64,000 nucleotides of DNA from Lachnospiraceae bacterium (GTDB lineage: Bacteria; Bacillota; Clostridia; Lachnospirales; Lachnospiraceae). Numbering within the stretch: position 1 is the first letter of the stretch; every line of letters begins with the position of its first letter. A program made the position numbers and the translations under genes. The notes under the pieces are model-generated. The model was given only the letters and a program-made list of their open reading frames with translations, did not search any database and was not told the origin of the DNA. This document shows, one piece after another, positions 1 to 7,952 of the stretch. The stretch is from contig JAGANL010000006.1 of assembly GCA_017624235.1 (NCBI GenBank), positions 173,524 to 237,523 on the forward strand, given 5' to 3'.

Positions 1-76
1 GTCGTTCTAGATAGATGATCATTCACGACATAACCCGGCTTATCGTATTGCTTCTTTTTTCATAAATTTGTATTCC

Positions 77-110
77 AAAGACCTTACAGGGCATCCCTGC
101 ATGGTCTTTT
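77..110 (+). terminator. Hairpin, possible terminator of the upstream gene
   Basis: AAAGACC (77-83) pairs with GGTCTTT (103-109), and an inner CAGGG/CCCTG stem (87-91, 95-99) closes on a CAT loop, separated by a symmetric TTA/CAT internal loop. Only a short T-run follows. It lies about 20 bases before the protease start, so it may end an upstream transcript or act in the protease leader. Confidence 0.45.
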
Positions 111-130
111 GTTTATGAGAAAGGATAACC

Positions 131-916
131 GTGAAACAGATTCTTCAAAAGGTAGTGCAAATGGCAGTGCTGCTGCTTCTGGCGGCAGGAACGGGAGGCT
201 GCGGGGCGGTAGAACAGGCGGAAACCGAACAGGCAGAAACGAAGCAGGAAGAGACAGCTGCAGCAGAGCAAAAGAAAGCAGCAGCAGAGAAAACGGCGGT
301 TTATGAAATTGCATCCGTCTGGACAGGAAAAGAGGAAAATATTGATAAAGCCGTACTGGAAAATGGGTCTGCAGTAGTGAAGGTCGCGGATGGAACACTG
401 TATGGAAGCGGTGTGCTCTGGAGCACCGACGGGGAGCAGCTCATCGTTGTGACCAATCAGCATGTGATTCGGGAGGGAGACAGTGGAAGCATCACCTTTG
501 CGGATGGAACGAACGCTTCTTTTTCCGTGCTGTTTTCTGATGCAGAGAGGGATGTGGCATTTTTAGGAGTCCGGCTTTTGGCACTTTCGGAGCAGACCCG
601 GAGGGCCGTACGGCTGGTGTCCTGTTCTGCGGGATGCTATGAGGCTTTGGAGAGCGGCAGTGAAATCGGATTGGTCGGTACAGCCGGGGACGGCAGCCGT
701 ATTTCCTATATCGGGGAAGTCATTGACAGAGCGTGGGCAGTCAGTGATTTTGAGATACCGATGCTGTATGTCAAGTCTCAGGCTGAGCCGGGGATGTCAG
801 GAGGCGGTATGTTCGATGCCCATGGACATTATGTGGGAATGCTGACCGGAGGAAACGGGGACGAATGTGCGGGGGTACCGTTTCCGGTGCTTTGGGAAAT
901 TTTTAGAAATTTTTAA
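131..916 (+). CDS. Secreted trypsin-like serine protease (S1/HtrA-like fold)
   Basis: A 261-residue protein with a GTG start. The N-terminus is a hydrophobic signal segment (about residues 8-23) followed by Cys24 in the context TGGC, a poor but possible lipobox. A low-complexity Glu/Ala/Gln linker follows (about 27-55). The catalytic triad is readable: His111 in TNQHV, Asp141 in ERDVAF and Ser223 in PGMSGGG. No PDZ domain follows, so this is a minimal trypsin-like protease, shorter than HtrA/DegP. It probably acts outside the membrane as a lipoprotein or secreted enzyme; the substrate is unknown. It stands alone before the CobW-type genes. Confidence 0.75.
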   Translation: MKQILQKVVQMAVLLLLAAGTGGCGAVEQAETEQAETKQEETAAAEQKKAAAEKTAVYEIASVWTGKEENIDKAVLENGSAVVKVADGTLYGSGVLWSTDGEQLIVVTNQHVIREGDSGSITFADGTNASFSVLFSDAERDVAFLGVRLLALSEQTRRAVRLVSCSAGCYEALESGSEIGLVGTAGDGSRISYIGEVIDRAWAVSDFEIPMLYVKSQAEPGMSGGGMFDAHGHYVGMLTGGNGDECAGVPFPVLWEIFRNF

Positions 917-1051
917 TCATCTGCCGGAAAGGTAGACTATGGCATTTTGGGACAGGTAGTGTTATAGTAGTAAATAGTGGTGCTTTGCCGGCATAGTGCA
1001 GAGCAGGACAGAAAGCAGGCACTTTATAGTTTGAAAGGAGCATGATATAAA

Positions 1052-2080
1052 ATGACAAGAATTGATATTGTATCCGGTTTTTTGGGAGCCGGCAAGACAA
1101 CGTTGATTAAAAAGCTGTTAAAGGAAGCATTGGCAGATACGAAGGTTGTGCTGATTGAGAATGAGTTTGGGGAAATAGGGATTGACGGTGGCTTTTTAAA
1201 GGAGGCAGGAATTGAAATCAAGGAGATGAATTCCGGCTGTATTTGCTGTTCTCTGGTAGGAGATTTCGGAGCCTCGCTTCAGGAGGTCTTAAAGACCTAT
1301 GAGCCGGAGCGGATTTTGATTGAGCCGTCCGGTGTCGGAAAGCTGTCCGATGTCATGAAAGCGGTACAGGATGTGAAAACGGATGTGGAGGTGCAGTTAA
1401 ACAGCGCTGTTGCTGTGGTGGATGCTTCCAAATGTAAGATGTACATTAAGAATTTCGGAGAGTTCTTCGTAAATCAGATTGCTCATGCGGGAACCATCAT
1501 TTTAAGCCGTACCGGCAATCTGAGTGAGGAAAAGGTGGCAAAAGCGGTAGAATTGATTCGCGAGCATAATGCAAAGGCGACCATTATTACGACACCATGG
1601 GACAGACTGGACGGCAAGGACATTCTGGAGACCATCGAGGGAGCCAGAGATCTGGAGGCAGAACTGATGGAAGAGGTGCGCAGGGCGCATGAGCATCATC
1701 ATGAGCATGACGAGGAGTGCTGCGGTCATGAACATCATCACCACGAGCATGGTGAGACCTGCAGCTGCGGTCATGATCATGGTCATGAGGGACATCATCA
1801 TGCCGACGAGGTATTTACCAGCTGGGGCATGGAAACGCCGGCTCATTATGAGATGAGTGAGATTGAGTATATTTTGCAGGAGCTGGAAAAGGAAGCGGAA
1901 TATGGTTTTGTCCTTCGTGCCAAGGGAATGGTTCCGGCAGAGGATGGAAGCTGGATTTATTTCGATTATGTGCCGGGAGAGAGCGACATACGTACCGGAA
2001 ACCCGGATGTAACCGGAAAATTCTGCGTAATCGGATCCAAATTGAACGAAGAGAATCTGAAGAAGCTGTTTGAAAAATAA
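1052..2080 (+). CDS. CobW/COG0523 (G3E) GTPase with His-rich metal-binding loop
   Basis: A 342-residue G3E P-loop GTPase. The Walker A motif GFLGAGKT is at residues 9-16. The family signature CxCC (Cys63, Cys65, Cys66) is the nucleotide-coupled metal site of COG0523 chaperones. A His/Cys/Glu-rich stretch at about 213-250 can bind several zinc, nickel or cobalt ions, and a CobW C-terminal domain follows. The RBS is GAAAGGAG. It is co-directional with a second G3E gene 17 bases downstream and with a metal-exporter-like gene further on. Which metal it delivers, and to what, cannot be told from sequence; zinc is commonest in this family. Confidence 0.85.
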   Translation: MTRIDIVSGFLGAGKTTLIKKLLKEALADTKVVLIENEFGEIGIDGGFLKEAGIEIKEMNSGCICCSLVGDFGASLQEVLKTYEPERILIEPSGVGKLSDVMKAVQDVKTDVEVQLNSAVAVVDASKCKMYIKNFGEFFVNQIAHAGTIILSRTGNLSEEKVAKAVELIREHNAKATIITTPWDRLDGKDILETIEGARDLEAELMEEVRRAHEHHHEHDEECCGHEHHHHEHGETCSCGHDHGHEGHHHADEVFTSWGMETPAHYEMSEIEYILQELEKEAEYGFVLRAKGMVPAEDGSWIYFDYVPGESDIRTGNPDVTGKFCVIGSKLNEENLKKLFEK

Positions 2081-2097
2081 GAGGAAAGAGGGACAAC

Positions 2098-3039
2098 ATG
2101 AAACCGGTTTATATCATCAATGGTTTTCTGGAGAGCGGTAAGACAGAATTTATTACCTATACATTGGCACAGCCGTATTTTCAGGTGAGAGGAAAGACAT
2201 TGCTGATTCTGTGCGAGGAAGGCGAGGTCGAATACGATGCGGAGCTGTTACGAAAGAGCCGTACCATTCTGGAATGGATAGAGGATGAAGAGGAGTTTAC
2301 TCCGAAAAAGCTGACGGAGTTAGAGAAGGCCTATCGTCCGGAGCGTATTATCATCGAATATAACGGTATGTGGAATTTTAAGGAGATGAAGCTTCCGGCA
2401 AACTGGCAGGTGGAGCAGCAGATTACGACCATTGACGCATCTACCTTCCAGATGTATTTCAGCAATATGAAATCCCTGCTGGCAGAAATGCTGCGCCGGT
2501 CGGAGATGATTATCTTTAACCGCTGTGACGGCCTGAAGGATGAACTGGCCAATTATAAAAGAAATGTCAAGGCAATCAACCAGCAGGCAGAAATCATTTT
2601 TGAGGATGCCAACGGCGAGGTAGATGAGATCTTTGAGGATGATCTGCCCTATGATCTGAAAGCGGATGTGTTGAAGCTGGACAATATGGGATATGGTATC
2701 TGGTATCTGGACTCACTGGATCATCTGGAGCGATATCTTGGAAAGACGGTAGAGTTTACCGGAATGGTGCTGCATCCGAAGCATTTCCCGAAGGATCTGT
2801 TTGTACCGGGGAGAATGGCAATGACCTGCTGTGCGGAGGATATGGCCTTTTTAGGCTTTGCATGCCGGTATGAGGGTGCGGATGCGCTTGCAGATCAGGA
2901 ATGGGTGAAGGTAAAGGCTGTAGTAGGGAAAGAATATCTGGCAGATTACCAGGGAGAAGGTCCGGTTCTGACGGCTGTCAGTGTGGAGCAGACGAAGGCT
3001 CCGAAACAGGAAATTATAGATTTTGCGGCGGCACAGTAG
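2098..3039 (+). CDS. Second CobW-like G3E GTPase, divergent
   Basis: A 313-residue protein with Walker A motif GFLESGKT at residues 9-16 and an NRCDG motif in the position of the guanine-recognition loop. The family CxCC motif is not at the expected place after the first switch region, and there is no His-rich loop. It is therefore a relaxed paralogue of the upstream GTPase. A C-terminal TCC and later Cys could still bind metal. It starts 17 bases after the previous gene with its own RBS (AAAGAGGG), so the two are probably co-transcribed and may act as a pair, for example as a heterodimer. Partnership is inferred. Confidence 0.75.
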   Translation: MKPVYIINGFLESGKTEFITYTLAQPYFQVRGKTLLILCEEGEVEYDAELLRKSRTILEWIEDEEEFTPKKLTELEKAYRPERIIIEYNGMWNFKEMKLPANWQVEQQITTIDASTFQMYFSNMKSLLAEMLRRSEMIIFNRCDGLKDELANYKRNVKAINQQAEIIFEDANGEVDEIFEDDLPYDLKADVLKLDNMGYGIWYLDSLDHLERYLGKTVEFTGMVLHPKHFPKDLFVPGRMAMTCCAEDMAFLGFACRYEGADALADQEWVKVKAVVGKEYLADYQGEGPVLTAVSVEQTKAPKQEIIDFAAAQ

Positions 3040-3042
3040 CTT

Positions 3043-3813
3043 ATGGCAGGAACAACAGAGAAAGAGAACAGACAGCTCAAAAAGCGGTTTGAAGAGCTGG
3101 CAGAGAAGGCATATACGGAAAACCGGTTTACCTTTTCGGATTTTCTGGGCATGGCTGAGTTGGCCCTTTTTTATGACTTTCTCGATGAATATGGAAAGAC
3201 GCCGTATACCGTCTGGGGAGGCTATGATGGCAGCGAACGTCAGATGGTACGGTTTGGAAGCACAGAAGAGCTTGGGTATGAGGTGGAATTTCCCATCGTA
3301 TGTATCAAGGTCGTGCCGCTTTTGAAAAAATTTGCAGACGAACTTTCCCACAGGGATTTTCTGGGTGCACTCATGAACCTTGGAATCGAGCGGGATACGC
3401 TGGGGGACATTCTGGTACAGGAACGGGAGGGGTATGTCTTTGCACAGGAGACGATTGCAGATTTTATTATCGAAAATCTCACCAGGGTGAAGCATACGGC
3501 CATGCGTTGTGAACGGTGCGAGCAGCCTCCTGCAATTCTGAAGAAGGAGCCGGTGGAAAAAAGCATCGTGACAGCATCCTGCCGGGCAGACAGTATCCTT
3601 TCCAAGGTATATAACCTGTCGCGCAGTCAGAGCCTGCTGCTGTTTCAGGAAAAGAAGGTCTATGTAAACGGCAGAGTGAATGAGAATAACAGCGGCCTGT
3701 TAAAGGATGGGGATGTCGTAGCCGTCAGAGGCTATGGAAAGTTTATTTATCGTGGCATACAATATGAGAACAAAAAAGGAAAATACTGCGTTCTGGTAGG
3801 GCTGTATGTCTGA
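3043..3813 (+). CDS. ylmH: YlmH-family S4-domain RNA-binding protein
   Basis: A 256-residue protein. The C-terminal S4 RNA-binding domain (about 175-245) shows the SRSQSLLLF and KVYVNGR pattern. The N-terminal two-thirds matches the YlmH fold. In Bacillus ylmH sits in the ylm/div cluster; recent work on the family ties it to ribosome-associated rescue. Here it lies 3 bases after the second G3E GTPase, outside a division cluster, and no strong Shine-Dalgarno precedes it, suggesting translational coupling. The family call is good; the ATG at 3043 is the likeliest start. Confidence 0.8.
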   Translation: MAGTTEKENRQLKKRFEELAEKAYTENRFTFSDFLGMAELALFYDFLDEYGKTPYTVWGGYDGSERQMVRFGSTEELGYEVEFPIVCIKVVPLLKKFADELSHRDFLGALMNLGIERDTLGDILVQEREGYVFAQETIADFIIENLTRVKHTAMRCERCEQPPAILKKEPVEKSIVTASCRADSILSKVYNLSRSQSLLLFQEKKVYVNGRVNENNSGLLKDGDVVAVRGYGKFIYRGIQYENKKGKYCVLVGLYV

Positions 3814-3863
3814 AAAGGACAGAATCCATGTGAGAGGGACGCTCTGAAACGAGGAGAGAAACG

Positions 3864-4817
3864 ATGTATTCTTACAATATGACACAGTGGCTTTTTTTCT
3901 TTTATTTTTATTGCCTGTTTGGATGGTGCTTTGAATCAGCCTATGTGTCCGCGCGACAGAGACAGCTGGTCAACAGGGGCTTTATGAGAGGGCCTTTTTT
4001 ACCGCTTTATGGGAGCGGAGCGATTATGATGCTGGTGGTTTCCATGCCATTTCGCGGCAATCTGCTTCTGACCTATATCTCAGGCTGTATCGGTGCAACT
4101 GCGCTTGAATATGTGACCGGAGTAACGATGGAGGCACTGTTCAAGGTACGTTACTGGGACTATTCAAACCAGAAATTGAATTATAAGGGACATATTTGTC
4201 TGTCCTCTACGATAGCATGGGGATTTTTGACCATCTTTATGACGGATGTCGTGCATAAGCCGATTGAACAGTTTGTGCTTGCGATTCCGATGTCGGTGCT
4301 GTCCCCGGTTGTATTTGTGCTTACGGTTGTGATTGTAGTCGACTTTACATTATCCTTCAAGGCAGCTCTGGATCTGCGGGATGTCCTTGTGAAAATGGAG
4401 CACGTCAAGGAAGAGATGGAGCGTATGCAGAAGCGTCTGGATGTGCTGCTCGCTGTTGCAGACGAGGAGATTGAAAATCGTATCGAGGCAAGAAAGCAGA
4501 AATCTGCCGATCGCAATGAAGAACTGCTGAATGCGCTGGAAGATCGTTTTGCAGGGGTGAAGGAGCAGATCAGGGAGCGTTATGAGGCGTTTCCGGAGGA
4601 CGTCAGAGAGGAAATTGCAGAGCTTCGCATGAAATTTACATCGATTAAGGAGAAGAGGCTGCAGCTTCGTTCGGTAAGGGATTTCTATAAGAGACATCTG
4701 ATTCTGGATAATCCTACCATGCACTCTGAAAAATTCCGGGAAGCATTGGAGGAATTGAAGCGCGCAGCAGCAGAGCATAGGAAACAGGGCAGTAAGGAGA
4801 AGCAGGAGGAGGCATAA
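3864..4817 (+). CDS. PF06541-type (CmpB) membrane protein with C-terminal coiled coil
   Basis: A 317-residue protein. The N-terminal half (about 1-165) has about five membrane segments and conserved motifs of the putative ABC permease family PF06541: FGWCFES, RGPFLPLYG, YWDYS. The C-terminal half (about 170-317) is charged, strongly helical and probably coiled coil. Members are often annotated as putative ABC transporter permease, but no ATPase or binding protein adjoins, so transport is unproven. The RBS GAGGAGAG is well placed. A shorter relative of the same family lies at 27891-28304. Confidence 0.75.
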   Translation: MYSYNMTQWLFFFYFYCLFGWCFESAYVSARQRQLVNRGFMRGPFLPLYGSGAIMMLVVSMPFRGNLLLTYISGCIGATALEYVTGVTMEALFKVRYWDYSNQKLNYKGHICLSSTIAWGFLTIFMTDVVHKPIEQFVLAIPMSVLSPVVFVLTVVIVVDFTLSFKAALDLRDVLVKMEHVKEEMERMQKRLDVLLAVADEEIENRIEARKQKSADRNEELLNALEDRFAGVKEQIRERYEAFPEDVREEIAELRMKFTSIKEKRLQLRSVRDFYKRHLILDNPTMHSEKFREALEELKRAAAEHRKQGSKEKQEEA

Positions 4818-4848
4818 GGATGCCGTTTGGACAGAAAGGATATGATGT

Positions 4849-5694
4849 ATGCAGGAAGTAATACTGGATACGTTACTGGATACGGGAAAGCTGATTCCGT
4901 TTTTGTTCGTAACGTATTTATTGATGGAGTATATGGAACATAAGGCACAGAATAAGATGATGGCTCTGATACGCAAAAACGGTGTGGCAGGCCCTGTGAT
5001 GGGAGCAGTCATCGGGGTATTTCCGCAGTGCGGTTTTTCCGCTTCTGCGGCGAATTTCTATGCGGGCAGGCTGATCAATCTGGGAACGCTGCTTGCCGTA
5101 TTTTTATCGACCTCGGATGAAATGCTGCCGATTTTGTTATCCGAGCAGGTGCCGCTGTCGGTTGTAGGAGGTATCCTGCTGTTTAAGATTCTGGTAGCTG
5201 TGACAGTGGGTGTGGGAATCAATCTGCTTTGGAGATTCTGGAAAAAGGATACCGAAGAGGTGGATATTCATGGCATGTGTGAAAAAGAGCATTGCCATTG
5301 TGAAGAAGGGATTGTGCGCTCGGCGCTGCATCATACGATTCATATTACGTTATTTGTTCTTCTGTTTTCCTTTGTGTTAAATGTACTCATCTTCTGGATT
5401 GGGGAAGAGACGCTGGCAGGCTTTATTCTGAATAAGCCGGTGGTCGGGCCGCTGATTACCGCTTTGGTGGGGCTGCTGCCGAACTGCGCGGCTTCGATTC
5501 TGATTACACAGCTCTATTTGAACGGTCTGATGGGCCTTGGGGCTATGCTGGCGGGACTTCTTTCCGGCTGCGGAATCGGACTTGCGGTTTTGTTCAAGGT
5601 CAATCATCACTGGAAGGAGAATGTGACCATACTGGGTATTCTGTATGCAGTCGGAACTGTGGTTGGAATTTTAGTGGAGTTGTTTTTGATGTAA
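4849..5694 (+). CDS. ArsP_2-type (PF11449) putative heavy-metal/manganese exporter
   Basis: A 281-residue integral membrane protein with about eight to ten segments in two similar halves, each with a Pro-Cys motif (FPQCGFSA near residue 60, LPNCAAS near 207). A cytoplasmic loop between them carries a Cys/His cluster (CEKEHCHCEE, near 144-153). This matches the putative manganese or heavy-metal exporter family PF11449. The RBS AGAAAGGA is 8 bases before ATG 4849. Two COG0523 metal GTPases lie upstream on the same strand, which supports a metal-homeostasis role. The actual ion is not determined. Confidence 0.75.
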   Translation: MQEVILDTLLDTGKLIPFLFVTYLLMEYMEHKAQNKMMALIRKNGVAGPVMGAVIGVFPQCGFSASAANFYAGRLINLGTLLAVFLSTSDEMLPILLSEQVPLSVVGGILLFKILVAVTVGVGINLLWRFWKKDTEEVDIHGMCEKEHCHCEEGIVRSALHHTIHITLFVLLFSFVLNVLIFWIGEETLAGFILNKPVVGPLITALVGLLPNCAASILITQLYLNGLMGLGAMLAGLLSGCGIGLAVLFKVNHHWKENVTILGILYAVGTVVGILVELFLM

Positions 5695-5773
5695 TGGTCT
5701 ATGAATGTTCACTTTAAGAGATTTGCAGATTGTATTTCTGTAGAGGAAGCCTTCAGGTTGTTGCGGGCATAGT

Positions 5774-5824
5774 TTCGAAAAAATACCCTTCCGTATGGTA
5801 CAGCGGAAGGGTATTTTTTTGAAA
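5774..5824. terminator. Strong bidirectional rho-independent terminator
   Basis: AAAAATACCCTTCCG (5779-5793) pairs with its complement from 5804 on; flanking A- and T-runs extend the stem on both sides. It ends the metal-exporter transcript and isolates the following small-ORF transcript. Confidence 0.9.
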
Positions 5825-5992
5825 CCATAACTAAATGACATTGGTGTATACGCACTGCCTTGTCGGTGTTAAGAGGATGCTAATAAAACGCCAAAAAAGC
5901 GTTAAGAAACGGCATAAATCATAGAAACAGAGACTTTACTGTGATACAGTCAGAATATCCAATAGATGGGGAGAAAAAGCAGGAGGGCATAT

Positions 5993-6073
5993 ATGGATAT
6001 CTGGGCAGTAATCGCGATTGTCATATGCGTGGTTGGTTTTTTCGGAGGTATTATTTACGAACATAAGAAATAG
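5993..6073 (+). CDS. 26-residue single-span membrane micro-protein A
   Basis: ATG at 5993 with a strong RBS (AGGAGGG). It encodes 26 residues: short N-terminus MDIWA, about 17 hydrophobic residues ending in GFFGGII, then a charged tail YEHKK. No family is recognised. It lies between two strong terminators with a second micro-ORF 34 bases on, so the two form their own transcription unit. The shape (one helix, charged tail) resembles accessory subunits such as KdpF-like peptides, and also type I toxins; sequence alone does not decide. Confidence 0.6.
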   Translation: MDIWAVIAIVICVVGFFGGIIYEHKK

Positions 6074-6107
6074 CATAGGGAAAGGGTAATGGAAAGGAGG
6101 ATTTTGA

Positions 6108-6185
6108 ATGACATACGCTATCCTGGGACTGACATTTGCGTCGCTTGCGCTGTGTCTGATTTATTCTTTTAAGAAGGACGCATAA
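6108..6185 (+). CDS. 25-residue single-span membrane micro-protein B
   Basis: ATG at 6108 preceded by a near-perfect RBS (GGAAAGGAGG). It encodes 25 residues: one hydrophobic span from about residue 4 to 19 and the charged tail KKDA. It is similar in design to the preceding micro-protein but not obviously homologous. A terminator follows 18 bases after the stop. No known family is recognised. Two good ribosome binding sites in tandem are the main evidence that these are real genes. Confidence 0.6.
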   Translation: MTYAILGLTFASLALCLIYSFKKDA

Positions 6186-6203
6186 AAAATCAAAGGAACA
6201 AAG

Positions 6204-6238
6204 AAGGGGAACTGCTTGTGTCGGCAGTTCCCCTTTTT
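6204..6238 (+). terminator. Rho-independent terminator of the micro-protein transcript
   Basis: A 12-bp perfect stem, AAGGGGAACTGC (6204-6215) with GCAGTTCCCCTT (6224-6235), an 8-base loop and a T-run. The A-rich 5' flank could also serve the convergent PHP gene. Confidence 0.9.
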
Positions 6239-6279
6239 AGGTGCACCAGACGGCGCACGTGTCATGTCTTATAGAATGA

Positions 6280-7068
6280 TTATTTTACACCCAGCTCCAG
6301 ATAGTGATTCAGCGCAGCACGTCTCTGATGGGAGCGGAACAGTGCTGAGGTCTTGTTGTAGAGCCAGAAGGAATAAAGCAAAAGGTCGTTGGCTTTTCCA
6401 ATCTTTTCCTTGGTCGTTCCGTGATAATATTCCCCTCCGCAGCTGACCGGCTGTCTGGCACGGATGTGGCGGATCAAATCGGATTCGGTCTTTATATTGC
6501 CGTCGAATGAGGTAAAGCTGAGTCCGGCACAGTCGGCACGGTGTGCGTCGCTTCCACCGAAGCCGGGCAGATTGTATTTTGCAGCAAGTGCAGCCGCCTG
6601 TCGGTTGGATTCAGCGGGTTCGCAGGCGTTGAAGGTCTCCAGAAAGTCAAAGGAGGCTAAAATACCGGGGTTTTTCCGATAACGTCTCGTATTGGTAATG
6701 CTCAGATATTTTTCACCGCATGGGTGAGCAGGGCCTAAGATTCCACCGAAAAAGTGTACGGCATCAATCAGAACAGAGACAGGAAGTCCGCGCAGCTCGA
6801 TGAGAGGCAGACGAATGTGCTCCGGCATAATGACCAGAATGTGTCCGGCATCAATCGTATCATATTCAATTCCCTTTAAAACGGTAAAATCAGAAAAAAC
6901 AGAATCCTGTTTATGTTTTTTATAATATCGATAAGCGTTATAAGAGTTGTGGTCTGTGATCAGCATGCCTTGAAAGCCTTTTTTCTTCAGAATCGCAACA
7001 TACTCGGCAAGCGGCAGTTTCCCGTCCAGGGAACCTTCTTTGGTGTGGCAGTGCATATCAAATTTCAT
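6280..7068 (-). CDS. PHP-domain metal-dependent phosphoesterase
   Basis: A 262-residue protein. The N-terminal PHP motif MHCHTKEGS, then LITDHNSY, a GPAHPCGE motif and the late GSDAH motif supply the His and Asp ligands of the trinuclear PHP metal centre. The length fits stand-alone PHP phosphoesterases (YciV/TrpH-like), not polymerase-linked ones. The substrate is not evident; small phosphorylated metabolites or nucleoside bisphosphates are plausible. It is transcribed alone, convergent with the micro-protein unit and divergent from the ECF sigma gene. Confidence 0.8.
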   Translation of the reverse strand: MKFDMHCHTKEGSLDGKLPLAEYVAILKKKGFQGMLITDHNSYNAYRYYKKHKQDSVFSDFTVLKGIEYDTIDAGHILVIMPEHIRLPLIELRGLPVSVLIDAVHFFGGILGPAHPCGEKYLSITNTRRYRKNPGILASFDFLETFNACEPAESNRQAAALAAKYNLPGFGGSDAHRADCAGLSFTSFDGNIKTESDLIRHIRARQPVSCGGEYYHGTTKEKIGKANDLLLYSFWLYNKTSALFRSHQRRAALNHYLELGVK

Positions 7069-7273
7069 GTGGTGCTCCTATTCTGCAATCTGCGATTGCG
7101 GCATCAGTCAACGGTAGACCGACATAATCTTGTACTAAAGTACTATTATGCCCTCATCGTTTTCATCCTATCATACAAAAATGAAAAAAGCTATCCTAAA
7201 ATATTGGAAAAGGCAAAAAGTTTTGAAAGTATTTGTAAAAAATATGCCGATATGTAAAGCAAAGGAACGAAAG

Positions 7274-7300
7274 TGAAACCTTTCGGACACCTGATTCGTT
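7274..7300 (+). promoter_or_regulatory. Predicted ECF-type (SigW-like) autoregulatory promoter
   Basis: TGAAAC (7274-7279) followed by CTTT and, after a 17-base spacer, CGTT (7297-7300). Promoters of the SigW/SigV class in Bacillus have TGAAAC, then 16-17 bases, then CGT. It lies 50 bases before the ECF sigma gene, the usual place for autoregulation. Confidence 0.55.
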
Positions 7301-7349
7301 TTCCAGATAGATAAAGTATACAGACAGAGAAAGAAGGCAGGGAAGGAAG

Positions 7350-7865
7350 ATGGCGCAACGGCAGACCATGCAGCAGAGGGAAAAGGAATATCTGCTCGAG
7401 GAAATCTTTGAGCAATACAGAGCCGTGCTGTACCGGATTGCATTTACGCATATGAAGGATCATGCGGATGCGGAGGATATGGTGCAGGAGGTTTTTATCC
7501 GCATGATGCGCAATTGTCCGATTTTAAAAACGGAAGAGCACAGGAAGGCGTGGATGATTCGCACTCTGCTCAATTTGTGCAAGGATCATGAAAAACAGGC
7601 ATGGAACAGAAAACGGATACCGCTTACGGAGATACCGGAGACAGAAAAAGCGTATTTTCATATTCCGGTTGTCGGTGAGGATGAAACTCTTTGGAGAGTG
7701 CTTTCACTGCCGGAGAAGTACCGTGATCCGCTTTACCTTTTTTATTATGAGGATTATTCCATCCGGGAAATCTCGGAAATTCTCGGAGAACAGGAAAATA
7801 CGGTGAAGACGCATCTGCGGCGTGGCAGGGAGGAGCTCAGGCAGAAAATAACAGCAGGGCAGTGA
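7350..7865 (+). CDS. ECF-subfamily RNA polymerase sigma factor
   Basis: A 171-residue protein. Region 2 (about 20-90) includes the DAEDMVQEVFIRMM stretch typical of sigma region 2.2-2.4. Region 4 (about 115-165) has the helix-turn-helix motif YSIREISEILG and NTVKTHLRRGRE. There is no region 3, as in ECF factors. The RBS is GGAAGGA before ATG 7350. The upstream ECF-like promoter suggests it drives its own gene. The next gene encodes a soluble protein rather than an obvious membrane anti-sigma factor, so the signal it responds to is unclear. Confidence 0.9.
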   Translation: MAQRQTMQQREKEYLLEEIFEQYRAVLYRIAFTHMKDHADAEDMVQEVFIRMMRNCPILKTEEHRKAWMIRTLLNLCKDHEKQAWNRKRIPLTEIPETEKAYFHIPVVGEDETLWRVLSLPEKYRDPLYLFYYEDYSIREISEILGEQENTVKTHLRRGREELRQKITAGQ

Positions 7866-7952
7866 AAGCAGAGCGGATGATGGACAGGCACAAACCAGGC
7901 CGCGTGCCGGACAAGAGTATGCAGAGGAAGGAAAGGAGCAGGAAGAACGAAG

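Noticed and set aside
1502-1846. Met-rich minus-strand frame opposite the CobW gene
   Set aside because: It is the antisense of the His-rich repeat, which forces Met and Val codons.
5938-5950. ACTGT-GAT-ACAGT palindrome before the micro-protein genes
   Set aside because: Short arms that can occur by chance; no second copy noticed.
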